Origin: Oscillospiraceae bacterium
GTDB lineage: Bacteria; Bacillota; Clostridia; Oscillospirales; Ruminococcaceae
Reading direction: 5' to 3'
Assembly: GCA_024404815.1 (NCBI GenBank)
Contig: JAKSPL010000009.1
Location: 1 to 64,000, forward strand
Length of the DNA stretch: 64,000 bases
Shown here: positions 49,632-58,835 of the stretch, one piece after another
Layout of the letters: the number at the start of each line of letters is the position of its first letter
Numbering within the stretch: the stretch's first letter is position 1
The notes under the pieces: generated by a model
What the model was told of the DNA's origin: nothing
The model's input: the letters and a program-made list of their open reading frames with translations, nothing else
Databases searched by the model: none
Position numbers and translations under genes: made by a program

Positions 49632-51035
49632 TTACTCTTTTCCTGTCCAGCAGTAGGTGCAGAGCATATCGGGATCAATCCCGACCGCTTCCTTGACATC
49701 TGCGAGCAGGTGGAATTTCAGCGAGGTGAAATTCAAGCGTCTGCGAATTTCCTCGACCATAGCCTGATACCGTTCGGAGTTGTCCGTGCAGTATTCGTCC
49801 AGACGGTCGTCATTGCCGTCGAAATCGCGGACGACCTGTCTTGCGATCAAATCCATATCGGACTTGGAACGCGAGAAATTCAGGTACTTGCAGCCGAACA
49901 TACTCGGCGGCGATGCGGAACGGATATGCACAGCCTTTGCGCCGTTTTCATAGAGGAACTGTACTGTTTCGCGCATCTGCGTGCCTCTGACGATGGAGTC
50001 GTCGAGGAACAGGAGCTTTTTGCCCTGAATGAGCTGTTCGACAGGAATCAGCTTCATGCGTGCGATGAGGTTGCGCATCGACTGGTGTCTGGGCATAAAG
50101 CTGCGCGGCCATGTCGGTGTATACTTGATAAACGGTCTTGCGAAGCAGATGCCGCTTTCGTTTGCATAGCCGATGGCATGACCGTTGCCGGAATCGGGGA
50201 TACCTGCGACATAATCCGCATCAATGCCCTTGTCGCGCTTTGCGAGCAGTGCGCCGCAGCGGTTGCGCATGACTTCGACATTCACGCCCTCATAGCAGGA
50301 GGTCGTGTAGCCGTAGTAGATCCACAGGAATGTGCAGATCTTCATTTTCTTGTTCGGCTGCATCACGGTTTCGCAATGTTCCGCGTCAAAGAAAACGATT
50401 TCGCCCGGTCCGAGATCGCGGACATAGCGATATTGCAGGTTCATGTAGGAGAAAGACTCAAAGCAGGCGACATAGCCGCTTTCCTTGTGTCCGAGGATCA
50501 TCGGGGTTCTGCCCATGAGGTCGCGTGCGGCATAGATGCCGTCGGGTGTCATCAGCAGGAGTGTCAGGGAGCCGTCGATCTTGCTTTGCGCATAGCGGAT
50601 GCCCTCAGGGATGGTGTCGCACTGGTTGATGAGTGCGGCGACCAGCTCGGTGTTGTTGATGACGCTGCCGCTTGCCTCGGTAAAGTGACCTGCACCGGAT
50701 TTGAAAACTTCCTCGACCAGTTCCTCGGTGTTGTTGATCCTGCCGACGGTGGTGAGGGCATAGCTGCCCAGATGGGAACGAATCATGATCGGCTGGGGGT
50801 CGGTATCGCTGATGCAGCCGATGCCCATTCTGCCGTGCATTTCGTTCATATCGGTTTCAAACTTGGTGCGGAAAGGGGTATTTTCGATATTATGGATCGC
50901 ACGCTGAAAGCCCTCTGTTTTGCTGAATACGGACATACCGCCTCTGCGTGCGCCGAGGTGGGTGTGATAGTCCGTGCCGAAAAAGAGGTCCGGAACGCAG
51001 TCCTCGCGGGATGCTACGCCAAATAAACCGCCCAT
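49632..51035 (-). CDS. purF: Amidophosphoribosyltransferase-like PurF lacking the glutaminase cysteine
   Basis: 467 residues; the ATG follows GGAGG at 6 bases. The PRPP-binding site LLFLDDSIVRGTQMRETV and the iron-sulfur ligand pattern (KICTFLWIYYGY, FGCKYLNF, LCTYCW) match the Bacillus-type enzyme. The N-terminus reads MGGLFGVASREDC where active PurF has Cys-Gly after (pro)Met, so the catalytic Cys is Gly. The HTRYAT-like glutamine-binding loop reads GCISDTD. The glutaminase domain thus appears inactive and the enzyme may use ammonia or a separate amidotransferase. It sits in the pur cluster, so it probably still makes phosphoribosylamine. Confidence 0.88.
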   Translation of the reverse strand: MGGLFGVASREDCVPDLFFGTDYHTHLGARRGGMSVFSKTEGFQRAIHNIENTPFRTKFETDMNEMHGRMGIGCISDTDPQPIMIRSHLGSYALTTVGRINNTEELVEEVFKSGAGHFTEASGSVINNTELVAALINQCDTIPEGIRYAQSKIDGSLTLLLMTPDGIYAARDLMGRTPMILGHKESGYVACFESFSYMNLQYRYVRDLGPGEIVFFDAEHCETVMQPNKKMKICTFLWIYYGYTTSCYEGVNVEVMRNRCGALLAKRDKGIDADYVAGIPDSGNGHAIGYANESGICFARPFIKYTPTWPRSFMPRHQSMRNLIARMKLIPVEQLIQGKKLLFLDDSIVRGTQMRETVQFLYENGAKAVHIRSASPPSMFGCKYLNFSRSKSDMDLIARQVVRDFDGNDDRLDEYCTDNSERYQAMVEEIRRRLNFTSLKFHLLADVKEAVGIDPDMLCTYCWTGKE

Positions 51036-51093
51036 AAATTTCCTCCGTTCTTTCTAAGGGAATATCGTGAACAATCAGAAAATCGGGGTGGAA

Positions 51094-51810
51094 TTATTTG
51101 CCCATCAGACGCTTCATAATCTCCTGATATGCTTCTTCTACGCCGCCCATATCTCTGCGGAAACGGTCTTTGTCGAGTTTCTCGTGGGTGGTGCTGTCCC
51201 AGAAACGGCAGGTGTCGGGAGAGATTTCGTCTGCGAGCAGGATCTGGTCATGGAATCTGCCGAATTCGATCTTGAAGTCGATGAGGTCGATGTTCAGACC
51301 TTTGAAGAACTTCACCATGAAATCATTGATAGCAAACGCATACTTGGAGATGGTGTCGATCTCCTCCTGGGTAGCAAGGCCCAGACCGAGAGCGTAGTAG
51401 CTGTTGATGAACGGATCGTGCAGATCGTCGTTCTTGTAGCTGAATTCGAGAGTCGGCTGCTTGAGGGGAGTACCTTCCTCGATGCCGAGCTTCTTGGAGA
51501 AGCTGCCTGCTGCAACATTGCGGACGATGACTTCGAGCGGAACGATGGAAACCTTCTTGACGAGGGTCTCGCGCTCGCTGAGTTCCTCGACATAGTGGGT
51601 AGGAATACCTTCCTTTTCGAGCATACGGAACATGAAGTTGGTCATCTGGTTATTGATGACGCCCTTGCCCTTGATGGTACCTTTCTTTGCGCCGTCGCCT
51701 GCGGTTGCATCGTCTTTATAATCGACGATTACGAGGTCGGGGTCGTTGGTCGCATAGACCTTTTTTGCCTTGCCTTCATAGAGCTGTTCGGCTTTCACAA
51801 TGTTTTCCAT
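51094..51810 (-). CDS. purC: SAICAR synthetase
   Basis: 238 residues from [21 protein letters not shown], with GGAGG upstream. [47 protein letters not shown] and [14 protein letters not shown] are the family motifs. An upstream in-frame ATG (51825) contains the ribosome site and is unlikely to be used. It condenses CAIR with aspartate. Confidence 0.96.
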   Translation of the reverse strand: MENIVKAEQLYEGKAKKVYATNDPDLVIVDYKDDATAGDGAKKGTIKGKGVINNQMTNFMFRMLEKEGIPTHYVEELSERETLVKKVSIVPLEVIVRNVAAGSFSKKLGIEEGTPLKQPTLEFSYKNDDLHDPFINSYYALGLGLATQEEIDTISKYAFAINDFMVKFFKGLNIDLIDFKIEFGRFHDQILLADEISPDTCRFWDSTTHEKLDKDRFRRDMGGVEEAYQEIMKRLMGK

Positions 51811-51909
51811 GGGTACATCCTCCATATTAAAAATTTGACGAAAGTGAATGGGTGAGGGGCAGCGCAGAAACGCCGCATCCTCTATTGAAACGCAGCATAG
51901 GGGATTTGC

Positions 51910-52407
51910 TTACAGAGCTGCGAGCTGTTCCTGCAATGCGGCATCTTTTTTGAGAACGCCGTCGATCATGGCAGCCTTTTTGTCGCGGAGCTGCTTTGCG
52001 AGGGATTCATCGGAGAGTGCGAGCATCTGCACCGCGAGCAGAGCCGCATTGTTTGCGCCGTTGATGGCGACGGTCGCAACGGGGATACCCGAGGGCATCT
52101 GCACGGTTGCGAGGAGCGCATCCAGACCGTCGAGCTGAGATGCGGAGATCGGCAGACCGATGACAGGGAGTGTGGTGTGACCTGCAAGCACGCCTGCGAG
52201 ATGTGCCGCCTTGCCTGCACAGGCAATGATGACACCGAAGCCGTTTTTCTCCGCATTTTCAGCGAATTCAGCGGCAAGTGCAGGGGTGCGGTGTGCGCTC
52301 ATAACGTGCGCTTCGAACGGAACACCGAAATTTTTCAGTTCGGTAATGGCGCCCTTGACGACAGGAAAATCGCTGTCGCTGCCCATGATAACTGCTACTT
52401 TTTTCAT
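51910..52407 (-). CDS. purE: N5-carboxyaminoimidazole ribonucleotide mutase
   Basis: 165 residues. VAVIMGSDSDFPVVK, VMSAHRTP and GVIIACAGKAAHLAGVLAGHTTLPVIGLP are the class I PurE signatures with the catalytic His in SAHR. No purK is adjacent. The gene is preceded by GAAAGGATTG. No purine operon promoter is clear in the 48 bases upstream, so transcription may come from genes further upstream. Confidence 0.95.
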   Translation of the reverse strand: MKKVAVIMGSDSDFPVVKGAITELKNFGVPFEAHVMSAHRTPALAAEFAENAEKNGFGVIIACAGKAAHLAGVLAGHTTLPVIGLPISASQLDGLDALLATVQMPSGIPVATVAINGANNAALLAVQMLALSDESLAKQLRDKKAAMIDGVLKKDAALQEQLAAL

Positions 52408-52455
52408 ATGTAAACAATCCTTTCTGTGGGATAAAAATGAACGAATTTATGGAAG

Positions 52456-53457
52456 TCAGTCGTTTTCCCCGTCATCAGACGAAGGAATGAGATCGGCGGT
52501 CTGTGGGTCATAAAACGCCGCATATCCGTAAGAACCGTCCGCATTTGCGGCAACGGTCAGCGTCATATCGGTTTCGAGGCGTTCAGCGATCTGACCGTCC
52601 TCCATACGGTTGTATGCGACATCCATTTTGATGATGTACTGTGGGAATCCTTCGCTTTCCTGAATACGAATATCGCGGACGGACGCCTTTTTCAGCACAC
52701 AGTCAGCATAAAGATAGGAAATCGTCAGCGGCGAGGTATCCTCCCCGACCAGCAAAGCGGCATCGGGCGGATTTTTCGGTGTGACAAACAGATAGATCAG
52801 GTAGTTTGCAGCGGCATCTCCGAGATGTGTCAGCACATTGGACGCAGGCAGTTGTTTCAGCTGTTCAGCATCCAGATCCATGGTCAGGCGATGCAGTCCG
52901 ACATGATGGACAGAATGCCAGCTTTCTATGGAAAAATGTGAGTCTGCGAGCGAAACGCTGCACTCTGTTTCGCCGTTTCGAAGGGAAAGCACCTTGTCCT
53001 CATAGGAATATTCTTCCCATGCAGTATCCGACCAGAGTGTGCCGTCGCCGCGGTAGAGGTGGTACAGCGCGTCATCTTCTGTGCCGATGCTTCCGATCCA
53101 GAGGTTTTCTCCGCTGACAGTCGCAAAACTGTCGTAGATAAACGGTACAATGGTTTCGCCGTTCTGATGAATCAAGCCGTATTTGCCTGCTTCGGAATGC
53201 TTGGCGACCAGCACATCATCGCTCATCGCCAGCAGCTGATACCATTCGGGGGCAAGAATTTCTCTGCCGCTTCCTGTGCGGATGCCCCACAGGCCGTTGT
53301 TTCCGTAGATATACGGTTCGGTCAGCGGAATGTTCTGTAAAATATCCTCTTTGGTATGTTCCGCGTGCATTCGGACGATCATCGCATTCATTTCCACGGT
53401 GAGACAGAGCAATGCCGTCAACAGCAGGAGAATCAGCGGCTTCATGCGGCGGTCCAT
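52456..53457 (-). CDS. Secreted/anchored WG-repeat-like protein, function unknown
   Basis: 333 residues from MDRRMKPLILLLLTALLCL, AAAGGAT upstream. An N-terminal hydrophobic segment (signal peptide or anchor) is followed by two or three WG-type beta repeats (NNGLWGIRTGSGREILAPEWYQLL; GKYGLIHQNGETIVPFIYDSF). The C-terminal half has no recognised motif. It lies between queT and purE on the same strand with short gaps. I propose no specific function. Confidence 0.7.
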   Translation of the reverse strand: MDRRMKPLILLLLTALLCLTVEMNAMIVRMHAEHTKEDILQNIPLTEPYIYGNNGLWGIRTGSGREILAPEWYQLLAMSDDVLVAKHSEAGKYGLIHQNGETIVPFIYDSFATVSGENLWIGSIGTEDDALYHLYRGDGTLWSDTAWEEYSYEDKVLSLRNGETECSVSLADSHFSIESWHSVHHVGLHRLTMDLDAEQLKQLPASNVLTHLGDAAANYLIYLFVTPKNPPDAALLVGEDTSPLTISYLYADCVLKKASVRDIRIQESEGFPQYIIKMDVAYNRMEDGQIAERLETDMTLTVAANADGSYGYAAFYDPQTADLIPSSDDGEND

Positions 53458-53497
53458 AGGCAGCGGTATCCTTTCGTGAAAATTAAGCAGTATCGGA

Positions 53498-53998
53498 TTA
53501 TTTCGTGCTGTCCCGATACGGCATCCCGACCAGACGGCAGAGCAGCCGCGAACCTCTTGCCGCACGGAGCATCGGAAGTCCGACCACAGCAACGGCGATC
53601 AGTTCCCCTGCGGCAACGCCCAGAAATCCGAGCAGAAACGGCACATCTGCAAAAATCCAGAGTTCACCGCCAACGAGAAATCCGTTTGCGATCGCAGGAA
53701 TTATGGACGCAGCGGCAGGTTTTTTGACACAGTACATCAGAATGGCGGCAACAAATGTGGCGATCGTGCCAAAGAGAAAATCCGCCGCCATACCGCTGAA
53801 CAGATTGGCGATCATGCAGCCGATGGTCAGCGATACACACCACCGCTTGCGGTAGACACAGAGAAGCATCAGAACTTCTGAGAGCCGCACCTGCACCGCA
53901 CCGTAGGAAAAAGGTGCGAGAAATACGGTGAGTGCTGCATAAATCGCAGCAACAACAGCGATCTCGGCAATGACAGCCGCCGAAACTTTTCGGGACAT
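53498..53998 (-). CDS. queT: QueT-family queuosine-precursor transporter (ECF S component)
   Basis: 166 residues, about five to six membrane helices. The QueT hallmark FSYGAVQVRLSEVLMLL is present near residue 30, and GCMIANLFSG and GTIATFVAAIL follow. It is expected to bind preQ1 or preQ0 and to work with shared ECF energizing subunits encoded elsewhere. The leader contains a preQ1-like pseudoknot that overlaps the ribosome site. Confidence 0.85.
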   Translation of the reverse strand: MSRKVSAAVIAEIAVVAAIYAALTVFLAPFSYGAVQVRLSEVLMLLCVYRKRWCVSLTIGCMIANLFSGMAADFLFGTIATFVAAILMYCVKKPAAASIIPAIANGFLVGGELWIFADVPFLLGFLGVAAGELIAVAVVGLPMLRAARGSRLLCRLVGMPYRDSTK

Positions 53999-54004
53999 AG
54001 AGAA

Positions 54005-54048
54005 ATCCTCCTTGTTTTATGTGCTGGTTATCAAGGAAACAGCAGCGA
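54005..54048 (-). promoter_or_regulatory. Candidate preQ1 class I-like riboswitch upstream of queT
   Basis: Minus-strand order: P1 TGCTG (54044-54040), a loop containing TCCTTG (54037-54032), P1' CAGCA (54026-54022), an A-rich tail CATAAAA, then CAAGGA (54014-54009), which is part of the AAGGAGG ribosome site. TCCTTG and CAAGGA pair perfectly over 6 bp, giving an H-type pseudoknot that hides the ribosome site. The A-rich tail, loop ending ATAAC and small size fit preQ1-I. Ligand identity rests on the queT gene behind it. Confidence 0.6.
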
Positions 54049-54053
54049 GATGA

Positions 54054-55091
54054 TTATTCTTCGGAATCAGATGTATCTTCGTCGTTTTCAGCATCGTCTG
54101 CATCATTGATGGCAACATCGATGCTCTCAACGGGTTTTGCAAATTTGTACGCATCCTTTTCGGTTTCGCGCGCGAGGTAGATCGGACGGTGCTTGACTTC
54201 CAGATAGGTCTTGGAGAGGTACATACCCAGCACGCCGATGGAAATGAGGATCAGACCGCCGAGGAACAGCAGCAGGAAGATGACGGCAGTAAGCGCACCG
54301 CTCATCTTGTCCGCAAATGCCTCAATGAGGAGGAACAACAGGGAGATCAGACAGCTTACCGCACCTGCCATAACGGGAATGGACAGCGGAAATGTCGAAA
54401 AGCCGATGATTCCCTCAATCGAATAGCGGAACAGTCCCCAGAAACTCCAGGCAGTCGTGCCTGCTGCACGTTCCACGTTTTCGTATTCGAGGTACTTGAC
54501 GCGGAAGCCGACCCACGAGAAAATGCCCTTGGAGAAGCGGTTGTATTCGGACATCGACAGGACCGCATCGACCATCTGGCGGCTCATAAAGCGGAAATCC
54601 TGTGCGCCGTCCACGATCTCGGTCTGGGAGATCTTGTTCATGATTTTGTAGAAAAGGCGTGCAAAGAACGAGCGGACAGGGGATTCGCCGTCACGGCTGA
54701 CGCGGCGTGTGGTCGCACAGTCGTATTCGCCGCTTGCAACTGCCTCATACATGATCGGCAGGAACTTCGGCGGATGCTGCAAATCGGCGTCCATGACCAC
54801 GCAGTAATCGCCCTTTGCATTGGAAAGACCGGCATAGATGCCTGCTTCCTTGCCGAAATTGCGTGAGAAAGAGATGTAGCGGACGCGGCTGTCCTGATTT
54901 GCAAGCTCTCTGAGTCCGCTGAGTGTTTTATCTTTCGAGCCGTCGTCGATGAAAACATATTCAAAGGTCAGTTCGGGGTGCTTGTCCGTCATCTGCTTGG
55001 AAATCTTCGTAATTTCAGCATAAAACATCGGGAGCACTTCCTGCTCGTTGTAGCAGGGAACAATGACCGAAATCAGCTTTGTGTCTGCCAA
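54054..55091 (-). CDS. GT2 glycosyltransferase with C-terminal membrane helices (GtrB/DPM1-like)
   Basis: 345 residues from a TTG at 55091 with AGGAGG upstream. The GT-A domain has VIVPCYNEQEVLPMFY, FIDDGSKDKT, ISFSRNFGKEAGIYAGL, VMDADLQHPP and the QDFRFMSR region. Two hydrophobic segments (about residues 235-258 and 268-295) follow, then an acidic tail. Such enzymes load glucose or another sugar onto polyprenyl phosphate for wall or teichoic-acid decoration. The donor sugar cannot be fixed. Confidence 0.88.
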   Translation of the reverse strand: MADTKLISVIVPCYNEQEVLPMFYAEITKISKQMTDKHPELTFEYVFIDDGSKDKTLSGLRELANQDSRVRYISFSRNFGKEAGIYAGLSNAKGDYCVVMDADLQHPPKFLPIMYEAVASGEYDCATTRRVSRDGESPVRSFFARLFYKIMNKISQTEIVDGAQDFRFMSRQMVDAVLSMSEYNRFSKGIFSWVGFRVKYLEYENVERAAGTTAWSFWGLFRYSIEGIIGFSTFPLSIPVMAGAVSCLISLLFLLIEAFADKMSGALTAVIFLLLFLGGLILISIGVLGMYLSKTYLEVKHRPIYLARETEKDAYKFAKPVESIDVAINDADDAENDEDTSDSEE

Positions 55092-55164
55092 GATGATTCC
55101 TCCTGTGCAAAAAAAGTCGGTGAGATCGGGAAAAGGGCATACTTCACCCAATCATACACTATAT

Positions 55165-55193
55165 ATTATATCGCAACTGTCAGAAAAAAGCAA
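55165..55193 (-). promoter_or_regulatory. Promoter of the GT2-queT transcript
   Basis: On the minus strand, TTGCTT, 17 bases, TATAAT, about 70 bases before the TTG start. With no clear internal terminators, transcripts from here could extend through queT into the pur genes. Confidence 0.72.
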
Positions 55194-55252
55194 TAGGCGC
55201 ACAAAATTTTATATGACAGAATTTGCTTGTGCAAATGCTTCGTTTTTTGGTA

Positions 55253-56173
55253 TTACAGACGGAAAGCGGCGGACAGCGGCACTGTTTGGATTTGCAGGAC
55301 TGCATTTTGAAGCATGGTGCGCCACGCCTGCCTTGTCGGGACTGCCACTCCGAACCGCCGTGCGGATTCCTCCAGAAAACACGGATCTGCGCCGTATTTC
55401 AGAACTGTTTCCTCGAAGAACGCCTGCACCGAACGAGCGGCGGCTTCTGCGGCACAGGACTGTTCACTTCGAATGCGGAGCGTTACGGAAATCGTCAGCG
55501 TTCCATCTTGTTCTGCGAGCCGAATTTCTGCACGGCATTTCTGAATTTCTATCGTATCTTCGCCGTTTTCCGAAAAAACCAACGGCTTGCTTCTGCCGTC
55601 CGACAGAACCGCACCGCGGCAGGCTTCCTCCGAGAGCACACAGAGCAGACGTTCTCCGTCGTGGAGTGCCGCGTGCAGTTCTCCATCCCGACAGTACGGC
55701 AAAATGGTCATGCCTGCGCGGCTTTCGAGATTTCCGACGATCTCCCCGACCGAACAGGGCGGAAGTGCTCCGTTCTCCACAGCGGAATGCAGCTTGCCCG
55801 AAATGTCTGAATCTCCAAGCGTTTCCATGTTTTCAAACGGCGCACAGAGCAGCACCGGACAGTTCGGCGCAGTCAATCCGTTCGACAGCAGTTTTTCAGC
55901 AGGTGCGAACGTTTCCCCTTGCAGCATCAGCAGATCCAGATGCCCGAAACTGAGTTGTTTTCCGCTTTCGGATTCCAACGCATCGGGTAAAAGCAACATG
56001 GTTTCGAAATCTGACGAGATCCACGTATCTTCATCGATATTGCGGATACTTGCCGATATTTCTTCTCCCTGCCGAATCGCCAGCAGTTCCGCATAGCTGC
56101 GTGTCCGAATATCGGTACATCCGCTTGGAAACAGCATTGGAAATATACATAACAGCGCGAAAAATCGGCTCAT
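55253..56173 (-). CDS. Spore germination receptor C-like lipoprotein
   Basis: 306 residues. Signal MSRFFALLCIFPMLFPSGC carries a lipobox-like PSGC with the lipid Cys at residue 19. The rest is a divergent soluble domain with the layout of the Ger(x)C family. The assignment rests mainly on the operon order GerAA-GerAB-GerAC and the lipoprotein signal. It overlaps the preceding gene by ATGA. GerAC proteins sit on the outer face of the spore inner membrane as part of the germinant receptor. Confidence 0.72.
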   Translation of the reverse strand: MSRFFALLCIFPMLFPSGCTDIRTRSYAELLAIRQGEEISASIRNIDEDTWISSDFETMLLLPDALESESGKQLSFGHLDLLMLQGETFAPAEKLLSNGLTAPNCPVLLCAPFENMETLGDSDISGKLHSAVENGALPPCSVGEIVGNLESRAGMTILPYCRDGELHAALHDGERLLCVLSEEACRGAVLSDGRSKPLVFSENGEDTIEIQKCRAEIRLAEQDGTLTISVTLRIRSEQSCAAEAAARSVQAFFEETVLKYGADPCFLEESARRFGVAVPTRQAWRTMLQNAVLQIQTVPLSAAFRL

Positions 56174-57126
56174 TCAGCAGTCCTCCTCGGAATTCGCCAT
56201 TGCAGCAGCGTCAGCACGGCCGATGCGGCGGCAGGCAGTCTGTCATCACAATCGTGCTTTATAAATAGTATCGTCAGAACAGGGAGCAGTATCACTCCGA
56301 TTTGCAGAAAAAGCTTTGGCACACGCGGCTGACTTCCGCAGAATGTTTGCAGGAGAAAAGCCGTTCCGAGCAGCGCACAGCCCACCGCGAGCATCAGCCA
56401 GAGCCCGTCCGTCCGCAGAGCATCCGAAAACGGCACACGCGCCAGCAGAAGCATAAACGGATTTCCGTGAAAACTTTTGAGCCGTCCGCATTGCATCGCA
56501 CCAAACAGCACGACCGCAGGCAGTACCGTACACCGCACCGTGATCCAAACAGCAGCGGCTTTTTTTACAGGTTTTGGCTGACGGCAGGCAAAAAACGGGA
56601 GCAATGCCAGTTCCGCACTTTCTTTCCATTCAAGCCCAAAGCCATGTTCCTGCGCGGAATTCGACCAGAGCGACAGAAACCGTGCCGAATGCAGACCGCC
56701 GATCGGCAGCAGGAGCATTGCGATCGCGGCGGCGCAGAGCAGAAACAGCGAGGCACGAAAGACAGCGGCACGCGGCAGACTGACGGCATAAAACACACAT
56801 AGGAGCAGCAAAATCATAGTCAGCGGCGGATTGGGTGCATCTGCGGCGGTCAGCAGCCGAAAACAGTCTGCCGCCATGTCAGCCGCGAGCCAGACAGCCA
56901 GCCCCTGCACGGCAATGCAAATCGGCCGCGGCGGCGAAAACGGCTTGTCCCAAAGGAACACGGGGAGGAGGAGCAATGCCTGCAAAACCCCCGTGAGGAA
57001 CATATTTTTCGCATAGCTGATGCTGTACGGAACGCCACAGCAGAAAAATCGGGCAAGGCGGCAGAGAATCAGAAGCGCGGCGAGTTCCACCGCCGATATG
57101 TCAGAATTTGTCCGTTCTACGCGCAT
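56170..57126 (-). CDS. Spore germination receptor B-like permease
   Basis: 318 residues with about ten membrane helices and no long soluble region. It fits the GerAB (APC-superfamily) subunit in size and place; its sequence is divergent and Arg/Cys-rich in loops. It overlaps GerAA by 26 bases and GerAC by 4 bases, showing tight translational coupling. GerAB is the germinant-binding subunit in Bacillus. Confidence 0.72.
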   Translation of the reverse strand: MRVERTNSDISAVELAALLILCRLARFFCCGVPYSISYAKNMFLTGVLQALLLLPVFLWDKPFSPPRPICIAVQGLAVWLAADMAADCFRLLTAADAPNPPLTMILLLLCVFYAVSLPRAAVFRASLFLLCAAAIAMLLLPIGGLHSARFLSLWSNSAQEHGFGLEWKESAELALLPFFACRQPKPVKKAAAVWITVRCTVLPAVVLFGAMQCGRLKSFHGNPFMLLLARVPFSDALRTDGLWLMLAVGCALLGTAFLLQTFCGSQPRVPKLFLQIGVILLPVLTILFIKHDCDDRLPAAASAVLTLLQWRIPRRTAE

Positions 57127-58597
57127 TTCGCACCTCGCTTACATGAAAATTCCCCTGCGAGAGGGATTTGAACCCGATGCGGACAAACACATCGCGCAGA
57201 CGGCTGCATCTGAGCGGTGCGAACGGCGCGGTGACGGGGAATCCGCAGACTTCCGCCGCACAGAGATCCAGCAAAATCGCCGCAGATACGACTGCAATGC
57301 CCGACAGTCCGCAGACGGATGCCGCGAGGATCAGGAGCGGACGGAGCAAAGACATCACACTGTGCAGTTCGGGAATGACAAAGCCTGCGGTGACGGCAAG
57401 CGCGGTGACGGTGAGGACAGGGGTGCTGACCAGTCCCGAATTGACCGCCGCATCCCCGATGATCAGACCGCCGACAATGCTGACTGCGCCGCCGACCGCT
57501 TTCGGGAGCCGAATGCCTGCCTCCCGAATCACCTCGAACATGAACAGAACGCCGAGCATTTCGACAGCGAGGGAAAACGGCGCACGCTGTTCTGCTTCGG
57601 AGAGAATTTGCAGGAGGGTACGGTTGAGCAGTTCGGGGTGCCAGACCGCAATCGCAAGGTAGAACGCGGGCAGCAGCAGCGCGGCGGCGAGTGCGGCAAG
57701 TTTGAGCAGGCGGATCATGGTAGCATAGGCAGGCGGAACATTGTAGTCATCCATTGTCTGAAACAGTTCCCAGAAAAGCTGCGGCAGCACCAGCGCGAAC
57801 GGCGTCCCGTCTATCAGCACCGCGATCCTTCCTTCCAGCATTTTTGCACAGAGGACATCGGGACGTTCTGTCGTTCCGACGCTGTGAAACAGTCTGCTGC
57901 CGTGTTCTTCGAGAAACGGTCGGACATATCCGCTGGACAGTACCGTTTCAAGCGGCAGATTTTCGAGCTTTTTCTGAATTTCCGCAACAAAGTCCATGTC
58001 CACGCGGTCTTGCAGGTAACAGATGCAGAGGTCGGTGCGCGATACGCTCCCTGCGGTACACATCTGCATCGTCAGCAGCGGCGATTTCATGCGGCGGCGC
58101 AGCAGGGAAAGATTCGTGCGGATATTTTCGGTAAAGCCTTCTTTTGCGCCGTAGATATTCTGTTCGCTTTCGGGTTCGGCAATGCTCCGCGAAGCATAGC
58201 CCTGTACGCCGACAGCGAGCGCGGAAGCCGTGCCGTCCGCAAAAAACACCGCAAAGCCTGCGCTGAGCATTCGGGAAATCTCTGCGAAATTGCGGACGGT
58301 CTGACAGTCAGTCGAGAGCAGCAGCTTCGTTTTGAGATGGGAAAACAGCGCATCTGCGTCTGAAAACTGTTCCTCTATGCTGTTGATCGGCTGAAAGACC
58401 ATCTGGGACAGCAGCGATGAGGATACCATGCCCTCACACGACAGCATCGCGCAGCCGATGCTGCCTGCGGAGAATTTCGTGACGATCAGATCGGCGGACG
58501 ATTTCCAGACGGTCTGTATCATGCGGAGATTATCCGTCAGGGATGCGGAAAGGGCTTGCGCTTCCGGTTGTTTGAGATGGGCAGAAGAATCGGACAT
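57101..58597 (-). CDS. Spore germination receptor A subunit (GerA family)
   Basis: 498 residues from MSDSSAHLKQPEAQ, with AAAGGAGGAG upstream. The N-terminal soluble domain ends in the family block RDLCICYLQDRVD-type sequence (SRTDLCICYLQDRVDMDFV). The membrane part has EGRIAVLIDGTPFALVLPQLFWELFQTMDDYN, PFSLAVEMLGVLFMFEVIREAGIRLPKAVGGAVSIVGGLIIGDAAV (read as separate GerA signatures). This is a clear GerAA homologue. With the next two genes it forms a complete tricistronic germinant receptor, implying the organism, or its recent ancestor, makes spores. Confidence 0.92.
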   Translation of the reverse strand: MSDSSAHLKQPEAQALSASLTDNLRMIQTVWKSSADLIVTKFSAGSIGCAMLSCEGMVSSSLLSQMVFQPINSIEEQFSDADALFSHLKTKLLLSTDCQTVRNFAEISRMLSAGFAVFFADGTASALAVGVQGYASRSIAEPESEQNIYGAKEGFTENIRTNLSLLRRRMKSPLLTMQMCTAGSVSRTDLCICYLQDRVDMDFVAEIQKKLENLPLETVLSSGYVRPFLEEHGSRLFHSVGTTERPDVLCAKMLEGRIAVLIDGTPFALVLPQLFWELFQTMDDYNVPPAYATMIRLLKLAALAAALLLPAFYLAIAVWHPELLNRTLLQILSEAEQRAPFSLAVEMLGVLFMFEVIREAGIRLPKAVGGAVSIVGGLIIGDAAVNSGLVSTPVLTVTALAVTAGFVIPELHSVMSLLRPLLILAASVCGLSGIAVVSAAILLDLCAAEVCGFPVTAPFAPLRCSRLRDVFVRIGFKSLSQGNFHVSEVRNARRTDKF

Positions 58598-58719
58598 TTT
58601 CTCCTCCTTTCGGACTGTGTCATTTTCTGTACAATAGTATCGCACAGCATTACCAAAAAATACGCAAAAAACGGCGGTAAATTTTAACGGAAAACAAAGG
58701 GCGGAGATGCTGCGGAGGG

Positions 58720-58748
58720 TTGCAATTTTCAGCCTGAAATGATATAAT
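58720..58748 (+). promoter_or_regulatory. Promoter of the CapA-like lipoprotein gene
   Basis: TTGCAA, 17 bases, TATAAT, about 88 bases before the ATG; the leader contains TCGGACGGACTC...GTCCTGTTCGGC. Confidence 0.78.
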
Positions 58749-58835
58749 AAAATAGTATTGTCGGACGGACTCGAAAAAAGTCCTGTTCGGCAGAAGGAAA
58801 AAGGAATCTGAACGATCAGCAGAAGGGATAAAGGA

